Below are positions 43,643 through 53,096 of a DNA stretch of 64,000 bases, piece after piece. The notes under the pieces were generated by a model. It was not told the DNA's origin. It did not search any database and was given only the letters and a program-made list of their open reading frames with translations. Both the position numbers and the translations under genes were made by a program. Position 1 is the first letter of the stretch. Each line of letters starts with the position of its first letter. The DNA is taken from positions 434,001 to 498,000 of the forward strand of contig NZ_JBALHR010000001.1 in NCBI RefSeq assembly GCF_036964905.1, written 5' to 3'. The stretch is from Gemmobacter denitrificans. GTDB taxonomy: Bacteria; Pseudomonadota; Alphaproteobacteria; Rhodobacterales; Rhodobacteraceae.

Positions 43643-45871
43643 TTATGTTTCCGGTGGTGGTGCTGTGGCCGACACGATCCATGCCTCCAGCGCGGCAGGG
43701 TCGATCGGTTTGAGAAATTGTGGAATGGCAAGGGTATCGCAGGCCAGTGCCAGCGCCGGATCACGGTCGGCGGTGATGAGCGCAGCGGGAATTGTGCCCA
43801 CATAATCGCTGCGGATCTGGCGGATGAAGTCAAGCCCGGCCATGCCATCGCCCAATTGCTGATCCACCAGAAACACATCCGGCAGGATGCCGATTTCCTC
43901 GATCAGTTCCAGCGCCTCTTCGGCCGAACCCGCATCCAGCACCGTCAGGCCCCATTTTTCCAGCAAAAGGCCCATGGCGCGGCGCAGATCGGGATCGTTT
44001 TCCACCAGAAAGGCGATCAACGTGCCCTGTACCGCCGGTTGGGGGGGCTGGGCTGCCGGGGGGCTGGGCAGGCTGGCCGAAGGATCGGCCTGCGCCAGTT
44101 GCACCATGAAACAGCTGCCGCGCCCGGGATCGGATTGCAGGCCAAGTGGATGGCCCAAGGCAGCACAGGCGCGTTCGACAATGGCCAGCCCCAGACCCAT
44201 CCCCTCGGACGCCGAGGCCGGGGCATTCAGGCGATGAAATTCGCGGAAAATGGCATCCTGATCTTCTTCGGCGATGCCCGGGCCAGTGTCGCGCACCTCC
44301 AGCCGGATGCCGCCGCCTTGCCGCCGCGCCCCGACCAGCACCCGGCCCGTGCGGGTATAGCGCACGGCATTGCCGATCAGGTTCTGCAGAATGCGGCGCA
44401 GATAGGCAGGATCAGAGATCACCACCGCCGAACAGGGCAGCACCGTCAGACGCAAGCCCTTGGCGGCGGCCAGCGCCGCGAATTCCTCGCGCAGCGGGCC
44501 CAGCACGCGGTTCAACTGCACAGGCCCGGGATTGACCGCCAACCGCCCGCTTTCCAGCCGCGAAATATCCAGGAGCGCGCCCAGAATACCCTCGACCTGC
44601 CCCAAGGCGTTCTGCGCCTTGGTCAGCGCCTCTTGCGCGAAGGGGTCCAGCCCCTCGGCGGTGATGGACCCGATGAACAGCTTGGCCGCCGACAGGGGTT
44701 GCAGCAGATCATGGCTGGCCGCCGCCACAAACCGCGCCCGGCTGGCATTGGCCCGTTCGGCATCGGCCAGCGCATCAGCCAGTTCCAGCGTGCGCTCCAT
44801 CACCCGCGCCTCAAGCGTTTCGTTCACCGCCGCCAGCGCCGCCTGGGCCGCACGTTCTGCGGTGATATCGGTGAAGCTTACCACAAAGCCGCCATCGGGC
44901 ATTTCCTGCGCATCGGCCTGCAGGATCAGCGGCCCCCGCGTCACTTCGAAAGAGATCGGCGCCCGGCCCCGCGCGCCGGTCCACTCTGCCAGGCGCTGCG
45001 CCGTCATGCCTTCACCAAAGCCGATTTCGCTTTCCATCCGTTCCATCAGCGCCGCAAAGCTGACCCCCATGCGGAACCGTGTCACCGGAATGGCCAGCAG
45101 ATCGCCCAGCCGCTGATTCCAGCCCACCAGTCGCGCCTCGGCGTCAAAGATGCAGACGCCCTGGCTGATATGGTCCAGCGTGGCGCGGATGATGCGGGCC
45201 TGATCGTCCAGCATCCGGCCGCGCGCCTCGCGCTCCAGCCGGATCAGATCGGTCACATCGGTTTGCAGGATGACAGTGCCGCCCGTCGCCGTGCGATGTT
45301 CCGACACCTGCAGCCAGCGATCCCAGATCAGCTGCACATTGAAGATGACGTGGCGATCCTGATGCCGCTTGCGCCGCCGCACGGCCCAGCTTTCCGGCGT
45401 TTCGCCAGGGGGCAGCGCGAGATAGCTCGACCGGCTGACCCGGTCGATATAGGTATCAAAGCTCAGGCCCGGTTTCAGATGGTCGCGCAGATCGATCATC
45501 TGCTGGCAAAAGCGCGAATTGCACATGACCAGCACATCATCGGGGCCGAAGAGGGCAAAGCCTTCCTGCACCGTTTCGATCGCATCGGCCAGGTTCTGCC
45601 GGGCGGCTTCGGTTTCGCGGTTGGCGGTGGCCAGCTGCGCATTGGACTGATGCAGCAGATCCAGTGCGCGTTCCAGATCGCGGGTTCGGGCCCGGACCTG
45701 ATCTTCCAGCATCGCGGCGCGCTGGAACTGGGCATAGGCCTCGCCGGAATTGTCGGTTTCCTGTTCGGCCCGGCGCATCAGCACTTCGGCGATGGCCAGA
45801 AGCTTGTCGCGCTGGCGTTCCAGCGGATCGGCAGCATTGAGCAGGCTGGAGGCGCGCGGCGTCTGGGTCAT
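43643..45871 (-). CDS. PAS hybrid histidine kinase, NahK/ErcS'-like
   Basis: This is a 742-residue cytoplasmic sensor kinase. An N-terminal coiled coil (about residues 40-95) is followed by two PAS domains of the PAS_7 type (EGFALFGPDDVLVMCN and LDHISQGVCIFDAEARLVGW). Then come a HisKA dimerisation domain with the phospho-His in AAASHDLLQPLSAAK, an ATPase domain (NLIGNAVRYTRTG, DTGPGIAEED, GMGLGLAIV) and a C-terminal receiver with its Asp in DVFLVDQQLG. It has no membrane helix. Together with the FIST and response-regulator genes just upstream it matches the P. aeruginosa NosP-NahK-ErbR arrangement. The start is four bases after the FIST gene stop. Confidence 0.9.
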   Translation of the reverse strand: MTQTPRASSLLNAADPLERQRDKLLAIAEVLMRRAEQETDNSGEAYAQFQRAAMLEDQVRARTRDLERALDLLHQSNAQLATANRETEAARQNLADAIETVQEGFALFGPDDVLVMCNSRFCQQMIDLRDHLKPGLSFDTYIDRVSRSSYLALPPGETPESWAVRRRKRHQDRHVIFNVQLIWDRWLQVSEHRTATGGTVILQTDVTDLIRLEREARGRMLDDQARIIRATLDHISQGVCIFDAEARLVGWNQRLGDLLAIPVTRFRMGVSFAALMERMESEIGFGEGMTAQRLAEWTGARGRAPISFEVTRGPLILQADAQEMPDGGFVVSFTDITAERAAQAALAAVNETLEARVMERTLELADALADAERANASRARFVAAASHDLLQPLSAAKLFIGSITAEGLDPFAQEALTKAQNALGQVEGILGALLDISRLESGRLAVNPGPVQLNRVLGPLREEFAALAAAKGLRLTVLPCSAVVISDPAYLRRILQNLIGNAVRYTRTGRVLVGARRQGGGIRLEVRDTGPGIAEEDQDAIFREFHRLNAPASASEGMGLGLAIVERACAALGHPLGLQSDPGRGSCFMVQLAQADPSASLPSPPAAQPPQPAVQGTLIAFLVENDPDLRRAMGLLLEKWGLTVLDAGSAEEALELIEEIGILPDVFLVDQQLGDGMAGLDFIRQIRSDYVGTIPAALITADRDPALALACDTLAIPQFLKPIDPAALEAWIVSATAPPPET

Positions 45872-45875
45872 CAGG

Positions 45876-47000
45876 TCAGGGATCGGGCGGATAGATGGCC
45901 ACGCCGGTCATCGTCTGGTTCACATGCATGGCATTGAGCTGTTCGCCATAGGTGGAAAAGCCGATCACCCGGTTCTGGCGCAACAGATGCGACATGGCCC
46001 CGTAGCGCTGTTTTTCCAGCGCCTCCATCCGGCGCAGGATGCAATCGCAGGCCAGGATCACCGCCGGGCTGCCGGGTTGGGACAATTGGCGCAATTCGCG
46101 GTCCAGATGGGCCACCATATCCTCGGGTTCGGCCAGGGTCAGAACCAGACCTTCATCAATCGCCGCAAAGAATACAAGATCGCCATTGGGCGCGACCTGC
46201 TGGATGGCGCGCACATGATGCTGGCCGCCGATGCGCACCACCACCGGATGGGCGGCAAAGGTGAAAGTGTCCAACTGCCCCGGATCCTTGCCAAGAAGGC
46301 GGGCATATTCCTGCGCCGCCGGTTCGGCATTGATCTTGCGCACGATGCGCTGTGCGGGATCGGCCTCGGTCACCACCATGCGGGTTTCGGTCGGGCGCAG
46401 ATGGTCAAGATTGAACACCCGCACCGGGCAGAGCGACCGCACCATCACCAGCACCGCCGCATCGCGCCACAGCCGCCCGCCCTGCATCACGAAGGTCTGG
46501 CGAAACCGCGTGCCATCCGCTGCCGACCCGCCGAACAGCGGCACCGGGCCAAGACCCGATGCCAGTGTGGCCGTCAGTTCGTCTTCGCGCGTGGACAGGC
46601 CATCAACCATGAGAAAGGCAAATTCGCTGTCCCAATCGGGCCGCCGCTGCGCCAGTGCCGCCCGCGCGCGGATCAATTGGCCGATCAGCCCCTCGCGATC
46701 CATCACTGACAGGTTCGGCACAAAGATGGTTTCGGCATCGAACAACGCGGCAGGCAGGCCAAGCGCGACCACGCCGCCTTCGCTATAGCCTTCGGTCGAA
46801 ATCTCGCCCGCTGTCGTGCAGCCGATCACCGGGCCATTCACCCGGAAATCGGTCACCAACGCAGCCAAATCGGTTTCAGGTGCGGCAAACAGCATGACGC
46901 AGGCAAAAGGCCCCGGCCCCAGCTTCTGCGCCAGACGCGCCCCCAGAAAGGGCGTAGACGCCGCGGCCTCGGCCGTGACGATCACCTGATCCATGCTCAT
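45876..47000 (-). CDS. FIST domain sensor protein, NosP-like
   Basis: This is a 374-residue soluble protein with FIST_N (about residues 30-220; GPVIGCTTAGEIS, FGGSAADG) and FIST_C (residues 225-355; CDCILRRMEALEKQ, GFSTYGEQLN) domains. FIST proteins sense small ligands. NosP members bind heme and NO and inhibit their partner kinase. The kinase gene next door supports this reading, but heme binding is not shown by the sequence. GGGAGG precedes ATG 47000. It lies 75 bases after the response regulator gene. Confidence 0.85.
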   Translation of the reverse strand: MSMDQVIVTAEAAASTPFLGARLAQKLGPGPFACVMLFAAPETDLAALVTDFRVNGPVIGCTTAGEISTEGYSEGGVVALGLPAALFDAETIFVPNLSVMDREGLIGQLIRARAALAQRRPDWDSEFAFLMVDGLSTREDELTATLASGLGPVPLFGGSAADGTRFRQTFVMQGGRLWRDAAVLVMVRSLCPVRVFNLDHLRPTETRMVVTEADPAQRIVRKINAEPAAQEYARLLGKDPGQLDTFTFAAHPVVVRIGGQHHVRAIQQVAPNGDLVFFAAIDEGLVLTLAEPEDMVAHLDRELRQLSQPGSPAVILACDCILRRMEALEKQRYGAMSHLLRQNRVIGFSTYGEQLNAMHVNQTMTGVAIYPPDP

Positions 47001-47075
47001 CCGGTGCGCCTCCCTTCGCCCCGTCGAAGCCCATGTCGGCGGCCCTGCCTGTGCGGCAGCAGCGCGCGGCCCTGA

Positions 47076-47753
47076 TCAGCCTTGATCTGGCAGGATGGTG
47101 CTGAAATTCACCTCATTGGCGATCAGCACCGCCTGCGTCCGGCTTTGTACCCCCAGCTTGCGCATGATGGCAGAGACATGGGCCTTGACCGTAGGTTCCG
47201 CGATTGAAAGATCATAAGCAATCTGTTTGTTAAGCCGTCCTTCGCAAATCAGCTGCAGGATCTTGGCCTGTTGGCGTGTCAGCAGCGCCAGCCGGGCCAG
47301 CGCATTTTCCCGCGCATTGGCCGGACCGGATTCGCCTGCGGGCGGCACATAGCCTTCGGGCAGCCAGATCCCGCCCGACCGGATCGCCTCGAAGGCCGCG
47401 CGGAACACCTCGCGACGCGAATGTTTGGGCACAAACCCCGCAGCACCGGCCTGCAAGGCCCCCGCGATGATGCGATTGTCGGTCAGGCTGGAGACGACCA
47501 CCACCGGCACGGCCCCCGCCGCGGCCTTGACCCGCAGCAGCCCGTCCAAACCCGTGACATCCGGCAGGTTGAGATCCAGCACTATGACGTCGGGCAAGGG
47601 CGACAGATCCAGCCGCGCCAGCGCGGTTTCCAGCCGGTCCAGCGTTTCAACCTGATCCAGCCCCGCAACCGTGCGCAGGGTGATCGACAGCGCATCGCAG
47701 AACAGCGGATGATCGTCGATGATAAGCGCGGTCTTCAGGTTGCGGTCGGGCAT
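47076..47753 (-). CDS. LuxR/NarL-type response regulator, ErbR/AgmR-like
   Basis: This is a 225-residue regulator with a receiver domain, phosphate-accepting Asp in VIVLDLNLPDVTGLDGL, and the Lys of the active site in GFVPKHS. The LuxR helix-turn-helix is LTRQQAKILQLICEGRLNKQIAYDL, then VKAHVSAIMRKLGV. ATG 47753 has AAGGAG upstream. It heads the RR-FIST-kinase set. In Pseudomonas the related ErbR/AgmR activates PQQ ethanol oxidation genes; here the gene set downstream is coxGSLM, a plausible target. Confidence 0.9.
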   Translation of the reverse strand: MPDRNLKTALIIDDHPLFCDALSITLRTVAGLDQVETLDRLETALARLDLSPLPDVIVLDLNLPDVTGLDGLLRVKAAAGAVPVVVVSSLTDNRIIAGALQAGAAGFVPKHSRREVFRAAFEAIRSGGIWLPEGYVPPAGESGPANARENALARLALLTRQQAKILQLICEGRLNKQIAYDLSIAEPTVKAHVSAIMRKLGVQSRTQAVLIANEVNFSTILPDQG

Positions 47754-47837
47754 GGTGGCACTCCTTTGCCGCAGTTTACCCCATGCCCGCGCCGCCACAA
47801 TCAGCAGAAAGTCTATAGCGTCCCGCTGCTTCGCCCG

Positions 47838-49469
47838 TCAGGTGATCACATTCGGCTCTGTGCGGCCGGTAAATTCGCCAATCCGCGCCAGCTGATGCGC
47901 CGCGCGGATCACCGGGGCCAGTGCCTCTTGCGGATCATGGTCCAGCCCGTCCGGGCCGGGGGTGAAGCGTTCCAGATAGACCCGCAGCGTCGCGCCTTCG
48001 GTGCCAGTGCCCGACAGGCGCATGACGATGCGCGAGCCATCGGTGAAGAGGATGCGCACGCCCTGCTTGGCCGAAACGGACCCATCGACCGGATCGGTAT
48101 AGGCGAAATCATCGGCGCCTTGCACGGTCATGCCCTCGACCTCATGGCCTGCAAGATCGGGCAGGCTGGCGCGCAGGGCGGCCATCATGGCATCGGCCTT
48201 GTCGGTGGCGATGGCCTCGAAATCATGGCGGCTATAGTAGTTGCGACCAAAGCGCGCGAAATGCTCGGCCATGATGGCGGCCACCGATTGCTGGCGCACG
48301 GCAAGGATGTTGAGCCAGAGCAGCACGGCCCAAAGCCCGTCCTTCTCGCGCACATGGTCCGATCCGGTGCCGAAGGATTCCTCGCCACAGAGCGTGGCGC
48401 GGCCCGCATCCAGCAGATTGCCGAAGAATTTCCAGCCCGTCGGGGTTTCGAACTTGCCGATGCCAAGCGCATCGGCCACCCGATCTGCCGCCGCCGAGGT
48501 GGGCATGGAGCGCGCCACACCGGCCAGACCGCGGGCATAGCCCGGCGCCAGATGCGCATTTGCCGCCAGAACGGCAAGGCTGTCCGAGGGCGAGACATAG
48601 ACGCCGCGCCCCACCACCATGTTGCGGTCGCCATCGCCATCCGAGGCCGCGCCGAAATCAGGGGCGTTCGGCCCCATCATCTCATCCATCAGCTCATGCG
48701 CCCAGGTCGGGTTCGGGTCGGGGTGCATGCCGCCGAAATCGGGCAAGGGCGTGCCATGGGTCACGGTGCCCTTGGCGGCGCCCAGACGATTTTCCAGAAT
48801 TTCGGTGGCATAGGGGCCGGTCACGGCGCACATGGCATCAAAGCGCATGGTGAAACCGCCCGCAAACATCGCCCGGATCGCCGGGAAATCGAACAGGGTT
48901 TCCATCAGCGCCGCGTAATCGGTGACGCTATCGACCACCTCCACGGCCATGCCATCCAGCGTGGTGGCGCCCACCCGGCCCAGATCAATATCGGGCGCAT
49001 CCGAAATGCGGTATTCGGTGATCTCGGTGGTGCGTTGATACATCGCCTCGGTCACGGCCTCGGGCGCCGGGCCGCCATTGGGCATGTTGAACTTGACGCC
49101 GAAATCTTCCTCGGGGCCACCGGGGTTATGGCTGGCCGACATGATGATGCCGCCATCGGTTTTGTTGAGGCGGATCAAGTGGCTGGCTGCCGGAGTTGAG
49201 AGAACCGCGTGCTGCCCCACAATCACCTTGGCCGCACCATTGGCCGCCGCCATCTTCAGGATGATCTGCGCCGCGCTGTCGTTGAAATAGCGCCCGTCGC
49301 CGCCCAGCACGAAGGTCTTGCCCGCCGCTCCGCCGATGGCATCAAAAATCGCCTGCACGAAGTTTTGCAGGTAATGCGGCCCCATGAACACGGGCGTCTT
49401 CTTGCGCAGGCCCGAAGTTCCGGGCTTCTGCCCTGCAATCGGTTGGGTGGCGATGGTCAAGGCGGTCAT
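47838..49469 (-). CDS. pgm: Phosphoglucomutase (alpha-D-glucose phosphate-specific)
   Basis: This 543-residue enzyme interconverts glucose-1- and glucose-6-phosphate, linking glycogen to central metabolism. The phosphoserine loop is IIMSASHNPGG, the Mg loop DGDGDRNM, the sugar-binding loop CGEESFGTGSDH and the C-terminal phosphate site RLSGTGTEGATLRVY. ATG 49469 follows GAGGG. It is last in the glycogen operon, seven bases after glgX. Confidence 0.95.
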   Translation of the reverse strand: MTALTIATQPIAGQKPGTSGLRKKTPVFMGPHYLQNFVQAIFDAIGGAAGKTFVLGGDGRYFNDSAAQIILKMAAANGAAKVIVGQHAVLSTPAASHLIRLNKTDGGIIMSASHNPGGPEEDFGVKFNMPNGGPAPEAVTEAMYQRTTEITEYRISDAPDIDLGRVGATTLDGMAVEVVDSVTDYAALMETLFDFPAIRAMFAGGFTMRFDAMCAVTGPYATEILENRLGAAKGTVTHGTPLPDFGGMHPDPNPTWAHELMDEMMGPNAPDFGAASDGDGDRNMVVGRGVYVSPSDSLAVLAANAHLAPGYARGLAGVARSMPTSAAADRVADALGIGKFETPTGWKFFGNLLDAGRATLCGEESFGTGSDHVREKDGLWAVLLWLNILAVRQQSVAAIMAEHFARFGRNYYSRHDFEAIATDKADAMMAALRASLPDLAGHEVEGMTVQGADDFAYTDPVDGSVSAKQGVRILFTDGSRIVMRLSGTGTEGATLRVYLERFTPGPDGLDHDPQEALAPVIRAAHQLARIGEFTGRTEPNVIT

Positions 49470-49476
49470 GTGGCCC

Positions 49477-51576
49477 TCAAATCTGGATCGGGGTGAAAAC
49501 AAGCACGGAATGGGCGGGAAGCTCAAGCCCCGACCGGGCCGGGCTTTCGGGCGTATCCGGTCGGGTCGTATCAAGGATCAGCCGCCAGCCCGGAGCCGTA
49601 TCCGGCAGGGTAAGCTGCGTCGCATAACCTGCGTTGAACACAGCGAAAATGGCCGACCCCGCATCATCGCCCTCGGCGGCCAGACGCAATTCGACACCGA
49701 TGCAGCGGAAGGCCGGGTCATGCCAATCCTCGGGGCGCGGCACGGCCCCATCGGCGCGACGCCAGATCACATCGGGCAGGCCATCCGCCTCGCGCGGCCG
49801 CCCATGCAGAAAGCGGCGCTGGCGCAGCACCGGGTGGGCGCGGCGCAGCGCGGTCAGCCGGGCCACAAAGGCGGCCAACCCGGGTTCGCCCGTCCAATCC
49901 ACCCAGCCGGTCGGATTGTCCTGCGCATAGGCATTGTTGTTGCCTTGCTGGCTGTTGCCGATTTCATCCCCGGCCAGCAGCATCGGCACGCCCTGGCTCA
50001 GCATCAGGGTGGCCAGCAGGTTGCGCTTGCGCAGGCCCCGCTCGGCGATGATGGCCGCATCGTCACTTGGCCCTTCCACCCCCATATTGTCGGAATGGTT
50101 GTCATCATGGCCATCGCGATTGTCTTCGCCATTGGCGAAATTGCGCTTCAGGGTGAAGCTGACAAGATCCTGCAGCGTGAACCCGTCATGCGCCGTGATG
50201 AAGTTCACCGACGCCGTCGCCGCGCGCCCCGAATGATCAAACCGTTCGGCACTGCCCAGCAAGCGCTTGGCCAGATCGGGTGCCTGCCCGGCATCGCCGC
50301 GCCAGAACCGCCGCACCCCATCGCGGAACCTGTCATTCCATTCGGAAAACGGATGCGGATAGGCCCCCAGCTGATAGCCACCCGGGCCGATATCCCAGGG
50401 TTCGGCAATCAGCTTCACCCGCGCCAGCACCGGGTCTTGCCGGATTGCATCGAAAAAACCGCCATGGGGATCGAACCCATGGGCCTCGCGCCCCAGAACG
50501 CTGGCCAGATCAAAGCGGAAGCCATCGACATGCATGACCTCTACCCAATAGCGCAAGCTGTCCATCACCATGCGCAGCACCATCGGATGCGTCAGGTTCA
50601 GCGTATTGCCGGTGCCGGTGTCATTGACATAGTACCGCCCGCCATCCCGCAACCGGTAATAGCTGCGATTGTCGATCCCGCGAAACGACAGGGTCGGGCC
50701 CAGTTCATCGCCTTCGCCGGAATGGTTATAGACGACATCCAGGATCACCTCGATCCCGGCCGCATGCAGCCGCCGCACCATGGTCTGAAATTCCCAGATC
50801 TGGCCCTGCGCCATATAGCGGGGTTCGGGGGCGAAAAAGCCTATGGTCTGATAGCCCCAGTAATTCGTCAGCCCCTTGGCCACCAGAAACCGGTCATCCA
50901 GAAAGGCCTGAACGGGCAGCAGTTCCACCGAGGTGATACCCAGCTTCACCAGCTGGTCGATCACCGCATCAGAGGCCAGCCCCTGATAACTGCCGCGCAA
51001 GCCAGGCTCCACCCCCGGATGCAGCGCCGTCAGGCCCTTCACATGCGCCTCATAGATCACCGTATCGGCCATGGGCACCCGGGGCGGCTGATCGCTGCCC
51101 CAATGAAAGCTTGGGTCTACCACCACCGATTTCGGCACGGCAAAGGCGCTGTCGCGGGTGTCAAAAGACAGATCGGCGCGCGGGCTGCCCACCTTGTAGC
51201 CCATCACCGCATCCGACCATCTCAGCCGCCCCGACAGCTGCCGGGCATAGGGGTCGATCAGCAATTTGTTGGGGTTGAAACGATGCCCGCCTTCGGGCGC
51301 ATAGGGGCCATGGACGCGATACCCATAAAGCGTGCCCGGCGTCAGCCCGCCGACATGGATATGCCAGACATCGCCATCGCGTTCGCGCAGCGGGATGCGT
51401 GCGGTTTCCTTGCGGCCATCGGGCGAAAACAGGCACAGTTCCACCCGTTCGGCATGGGCGGAAAACAGCGCGAAATTGACCCCTTCACCATCGAAACTCG
51501 CGCCCATCGGCCAGGCGCGGCCCGGGCTTGTGGCATGGCCCGGCAGACGGGCAAGCAGGCCGGATGTCCCGATCAT
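49477..51576 (-). CDS. glgX: Glycogen debranching enzyme GlgX
   Basis: This 699-residue GH13 isoamylase removes short side chains left by GlgP. An N-terminal CBM48 domain (GVNFALFSAHAERVELCLF) precedes the barrel. The nucleophile Asp is in VDGFRFDLASVLGR, acid Glu in KLIAEPWDIGPGG, third acid in ITAHDGFTL. It starts four bases inside the glgA stop (ATGA). Confidence 0.95.
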   Translation of the reverse strand: MIGTSGLLARLPGHATSPGRAWPMGASFDGEGVNFALFSAHAERVELCLFSPDGRKETARIPLRERDGDVWHIHVGGLTPGTLYGYRVHGPYAPEGGHRFNPNKLLIDPYARQLSGRLRWSDAVMGYKVGSPRADLSFDTRDSAFAVPKSVVVDPSFHWGSDQPPRVPMADTVIYEAHVKGLTALHPGVEPGLRGSYQGLASDAVIDQLVKLGITSVELLPVQAFLDDRFLVAKGLTNYWGYQTIGFFAPEPRYMAQGQIWEFQTMVRRLHAAGIEVILDVVYNHSGEGDELGPTLSFRGIDNRSYYRLRDGGRYYVNDTGTGNTLNLTHPMVLRMVMDSLRYWVEVMHVDGFRFDLASVLGREAHGFDPHGGFFDAIRQDPVLARVKLIAEPWDIGPGGYQLGAYPHPFSEWNDRFRDGVRRFWRGDAGQAPDLAKRLLGSAERFDHSGRAATASVNFITAHDGFTLQDLVSFTLKRNFANGEDNRDGHDDNHSDNMGVEGPSDDAAIIAERGLRKRNLLATLMLSQGVPMLLAGDEIGNSQQGNNNAYAQDNPTGWVDWTGEPGLAAFVARLTALRRAHPVLRQRRFLHGRPREADGLPDVIWRRADGAVPRPEDWHDPAFRCIGVELRLAAEGDDAGSAIFAVFNAGYATQLTLPDTAPGWRLILDTTRPDTPESPARSGLELPAHSVLVFTPIQI

Positions 51577-53000
51577 GCGCGCAGGATGCTTTCATACAGT
51601 GCCGCATAAGCCGCAGCCGAGGTTTCCCACCCTACGGGCTGCGCCATGGCGCGCTTCTGCAGCTGTGCCCAGACCTTGGGATCGGCATGAAGCGCGATCA
51701 GACGGCGCAGCGCCTCGGCAAAGGCCGGGGCATCGGTCGGCTGAAAGGTGATCCCGGTCGCCACACCCTGCGCCAGAGCCGCCGGATTGGCGGTGATCAC
51801 CGTATCGGCCAGACCGCCCACGGATGCCACCACCGGCAGGGTGCCATAGCGCAGCCCATACATCTGGGTCAGCCCGCAAGGTTCGAACCGTGACGGCACC
51901 AGCACCGCATCGCCGCCCGCGAACATCCGGTGGCTCAACCCCTCGTCATAGCCGATCTTCACCGCCACCCGTCCCGGGAACCGCGCGACCAGCGCCTGTA
52001 CGGCAGCTTCCAGCGCCGGATCGCCCGAACCCAGCAGCGCCAGCCCCCCTCCCGCCGAAATGAAATCGGGCAGAACCTGCGGCAGCAGATCCATCCCCTT
52101 CTGATCGGTCAAGCGGCTGACCACGATGGCCAGCGGCCCCGGCACCTCCAGCCCGAATTCGGCACATAGCGCCGCCCGCGCCACCGCCTTGCCCTTCATC
52201 CGACGCGCGGAATAGGGCACCGCTTCAGCCTCCGGGTTCCAGACCGAGGTGTCGACGCCATTGAGGATGCCGACCACATCCGCCCCCCGCGCGGCGATTA
52301 CCCCCTGCAGGCCCAGCCCGAATTCGGCCCGCGTCAGTTCGGCGGCATAGCTGGGCGAAACGGTCGTCACCTTGTCGGCCGTCACCAGCCCGGCCTTCAG
52401 ACTGGACAAGCCGCCATAATATTCCAGCGCCGCCGGATGAAAGGCCCAAGCCGGCAGCCGCAAAGCGCCCAGCATCTCCGCCTCGGCCCAACCCTGAAAG
52501 GCCACGTTGTGAATGGTCATCACCGTGGCCACATCCCGCGCCCCGGCATAATCCAGATAGGCCGGTGCAAATCCGGCCTGCCAGTCATGCGCATGCAGCA
52601 CCTGTGGCTGCCAGCCATCCTCCAGCCCCTCGCGGGCGATGCGGGCCGCAACCCAGGACAGCGCGGCAAAGCGTTGGGCATTGTCCGGCCAGTCACCCGC
52701 AGGCGTGTTGTAGGGCCCCCCCTCGCGGTCATAAAGATGCGGGGCATCGAGCAAGAGCATCGCCACCCCCTCCACCATGCCCGCACGCACCTCGCCGCCA
52801 CCGCCAAACAGATCGGGGTCGCGAAACACCACCGGCCAATCGGCAGCCTGCGCCCGCAAGGCCCGATAGGCCGGGATCAGCACCCGCATCTCCCAGCCCT
52901 GCCCGGCCAGCGCCGCAGGCAGCGCGCCCACCACATCCGCAAGGCCGCCGGTCTTGACCAACGGCACCGCCTCGGAAGCAACCGACAAAACCCGTTTCAT
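51573..53000 (-). CDS. glgA: Glycogen synthase (ADP-glucose)
   Basis: This 475-residue GT5 enzyme adds ADP-glucose to glycogen. The ADP-glucose motif is VKTGGLADVVGALP near the N-terminus. HAHDWQAGFAPAYL and the C-terminal PSRFEPCGLTQMYGLRYG complete the signature. ATG 53000 (MKRVLSVASEA) is the family start; the frame is open to 53039. About 96 bases separate it from glgC, including a copy of the intergenic repeat. Confidence 0.95.
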   Translation of the reverse strand: MKRVLSVASEAVPLVKTGGLADVVGALPAALAGQGWEMRVLIPAYRALRAQAADWPVVFRDPDLFGGGGEVRAGMVEGVAMLLLDAPHLYDREGGPYNTPAGDWPDNAQRFAALSWVAARIAREGLEDGWQPQVLHAHDWQAGFAPAYLDYAGARDVATVMTIHNVAFQGWAEAEMLGALRLPAWAFHPAALEYYGGLSSLKAGLVTADKVTTVSPSYAAELTRAEFGLGLQGVIAARGADVVGILNGVDTSVWNPEAEAVPYSARRMKGKAVARAALCAEFGLEVPGPLAIVVSRLTDQKGMDLLPQVLPDFISAGGGLALLGSGDPALEAAVQALVARFPGRVAVKIGYDEGLSHRMFAGGDAVLVPSRFEPCGLTQMYGLRYGTLPVVASVGGLADTVITANPAALAQGVATGITFQPTDAPAFAEALRRLIALHADPKVWAQLQKRAMAQPVGWETSAAAYAALYESILRA

Positions 53001-53023
53001 GCCCCAGCCCTTCCTGCCTTCGC

Positions 53024-53052
53024 CTTCATCTTGGCCCAATATCCTCGGGGAG
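53024..53052. repeat. Rhodobacterales-type intergenic repeat, copy 2
   Basis: CTTCATCTTGGCCCAATATC followed by CTCGGGGAG, the reverse of the element at 24653-24683. A GC hairpin (GGGGGGC / GCCCCCC) follows at 53056-53074. It sits inside the glycogen operon between glgC and glgA. Confidence 0.6.
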
Positions 53053-53096
53053 TGCGGGGGGCCGACCGCCCCCCCGCCCGTGTCACCACCCCAGGG

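Noticed and set aside
43478..45937. Long plus-strand open frame of about 820 codons opposite the kinase gene
   Set aside because: It has no recognisable domain and the opposite strand has a full PAS-HisKA-ATPase-receiver protein. The same holds for the long frames opposite glgX (49384-51609), glgP (56787-59072), copA (61532-63670) and the GH1/glk pair (36695-38824).
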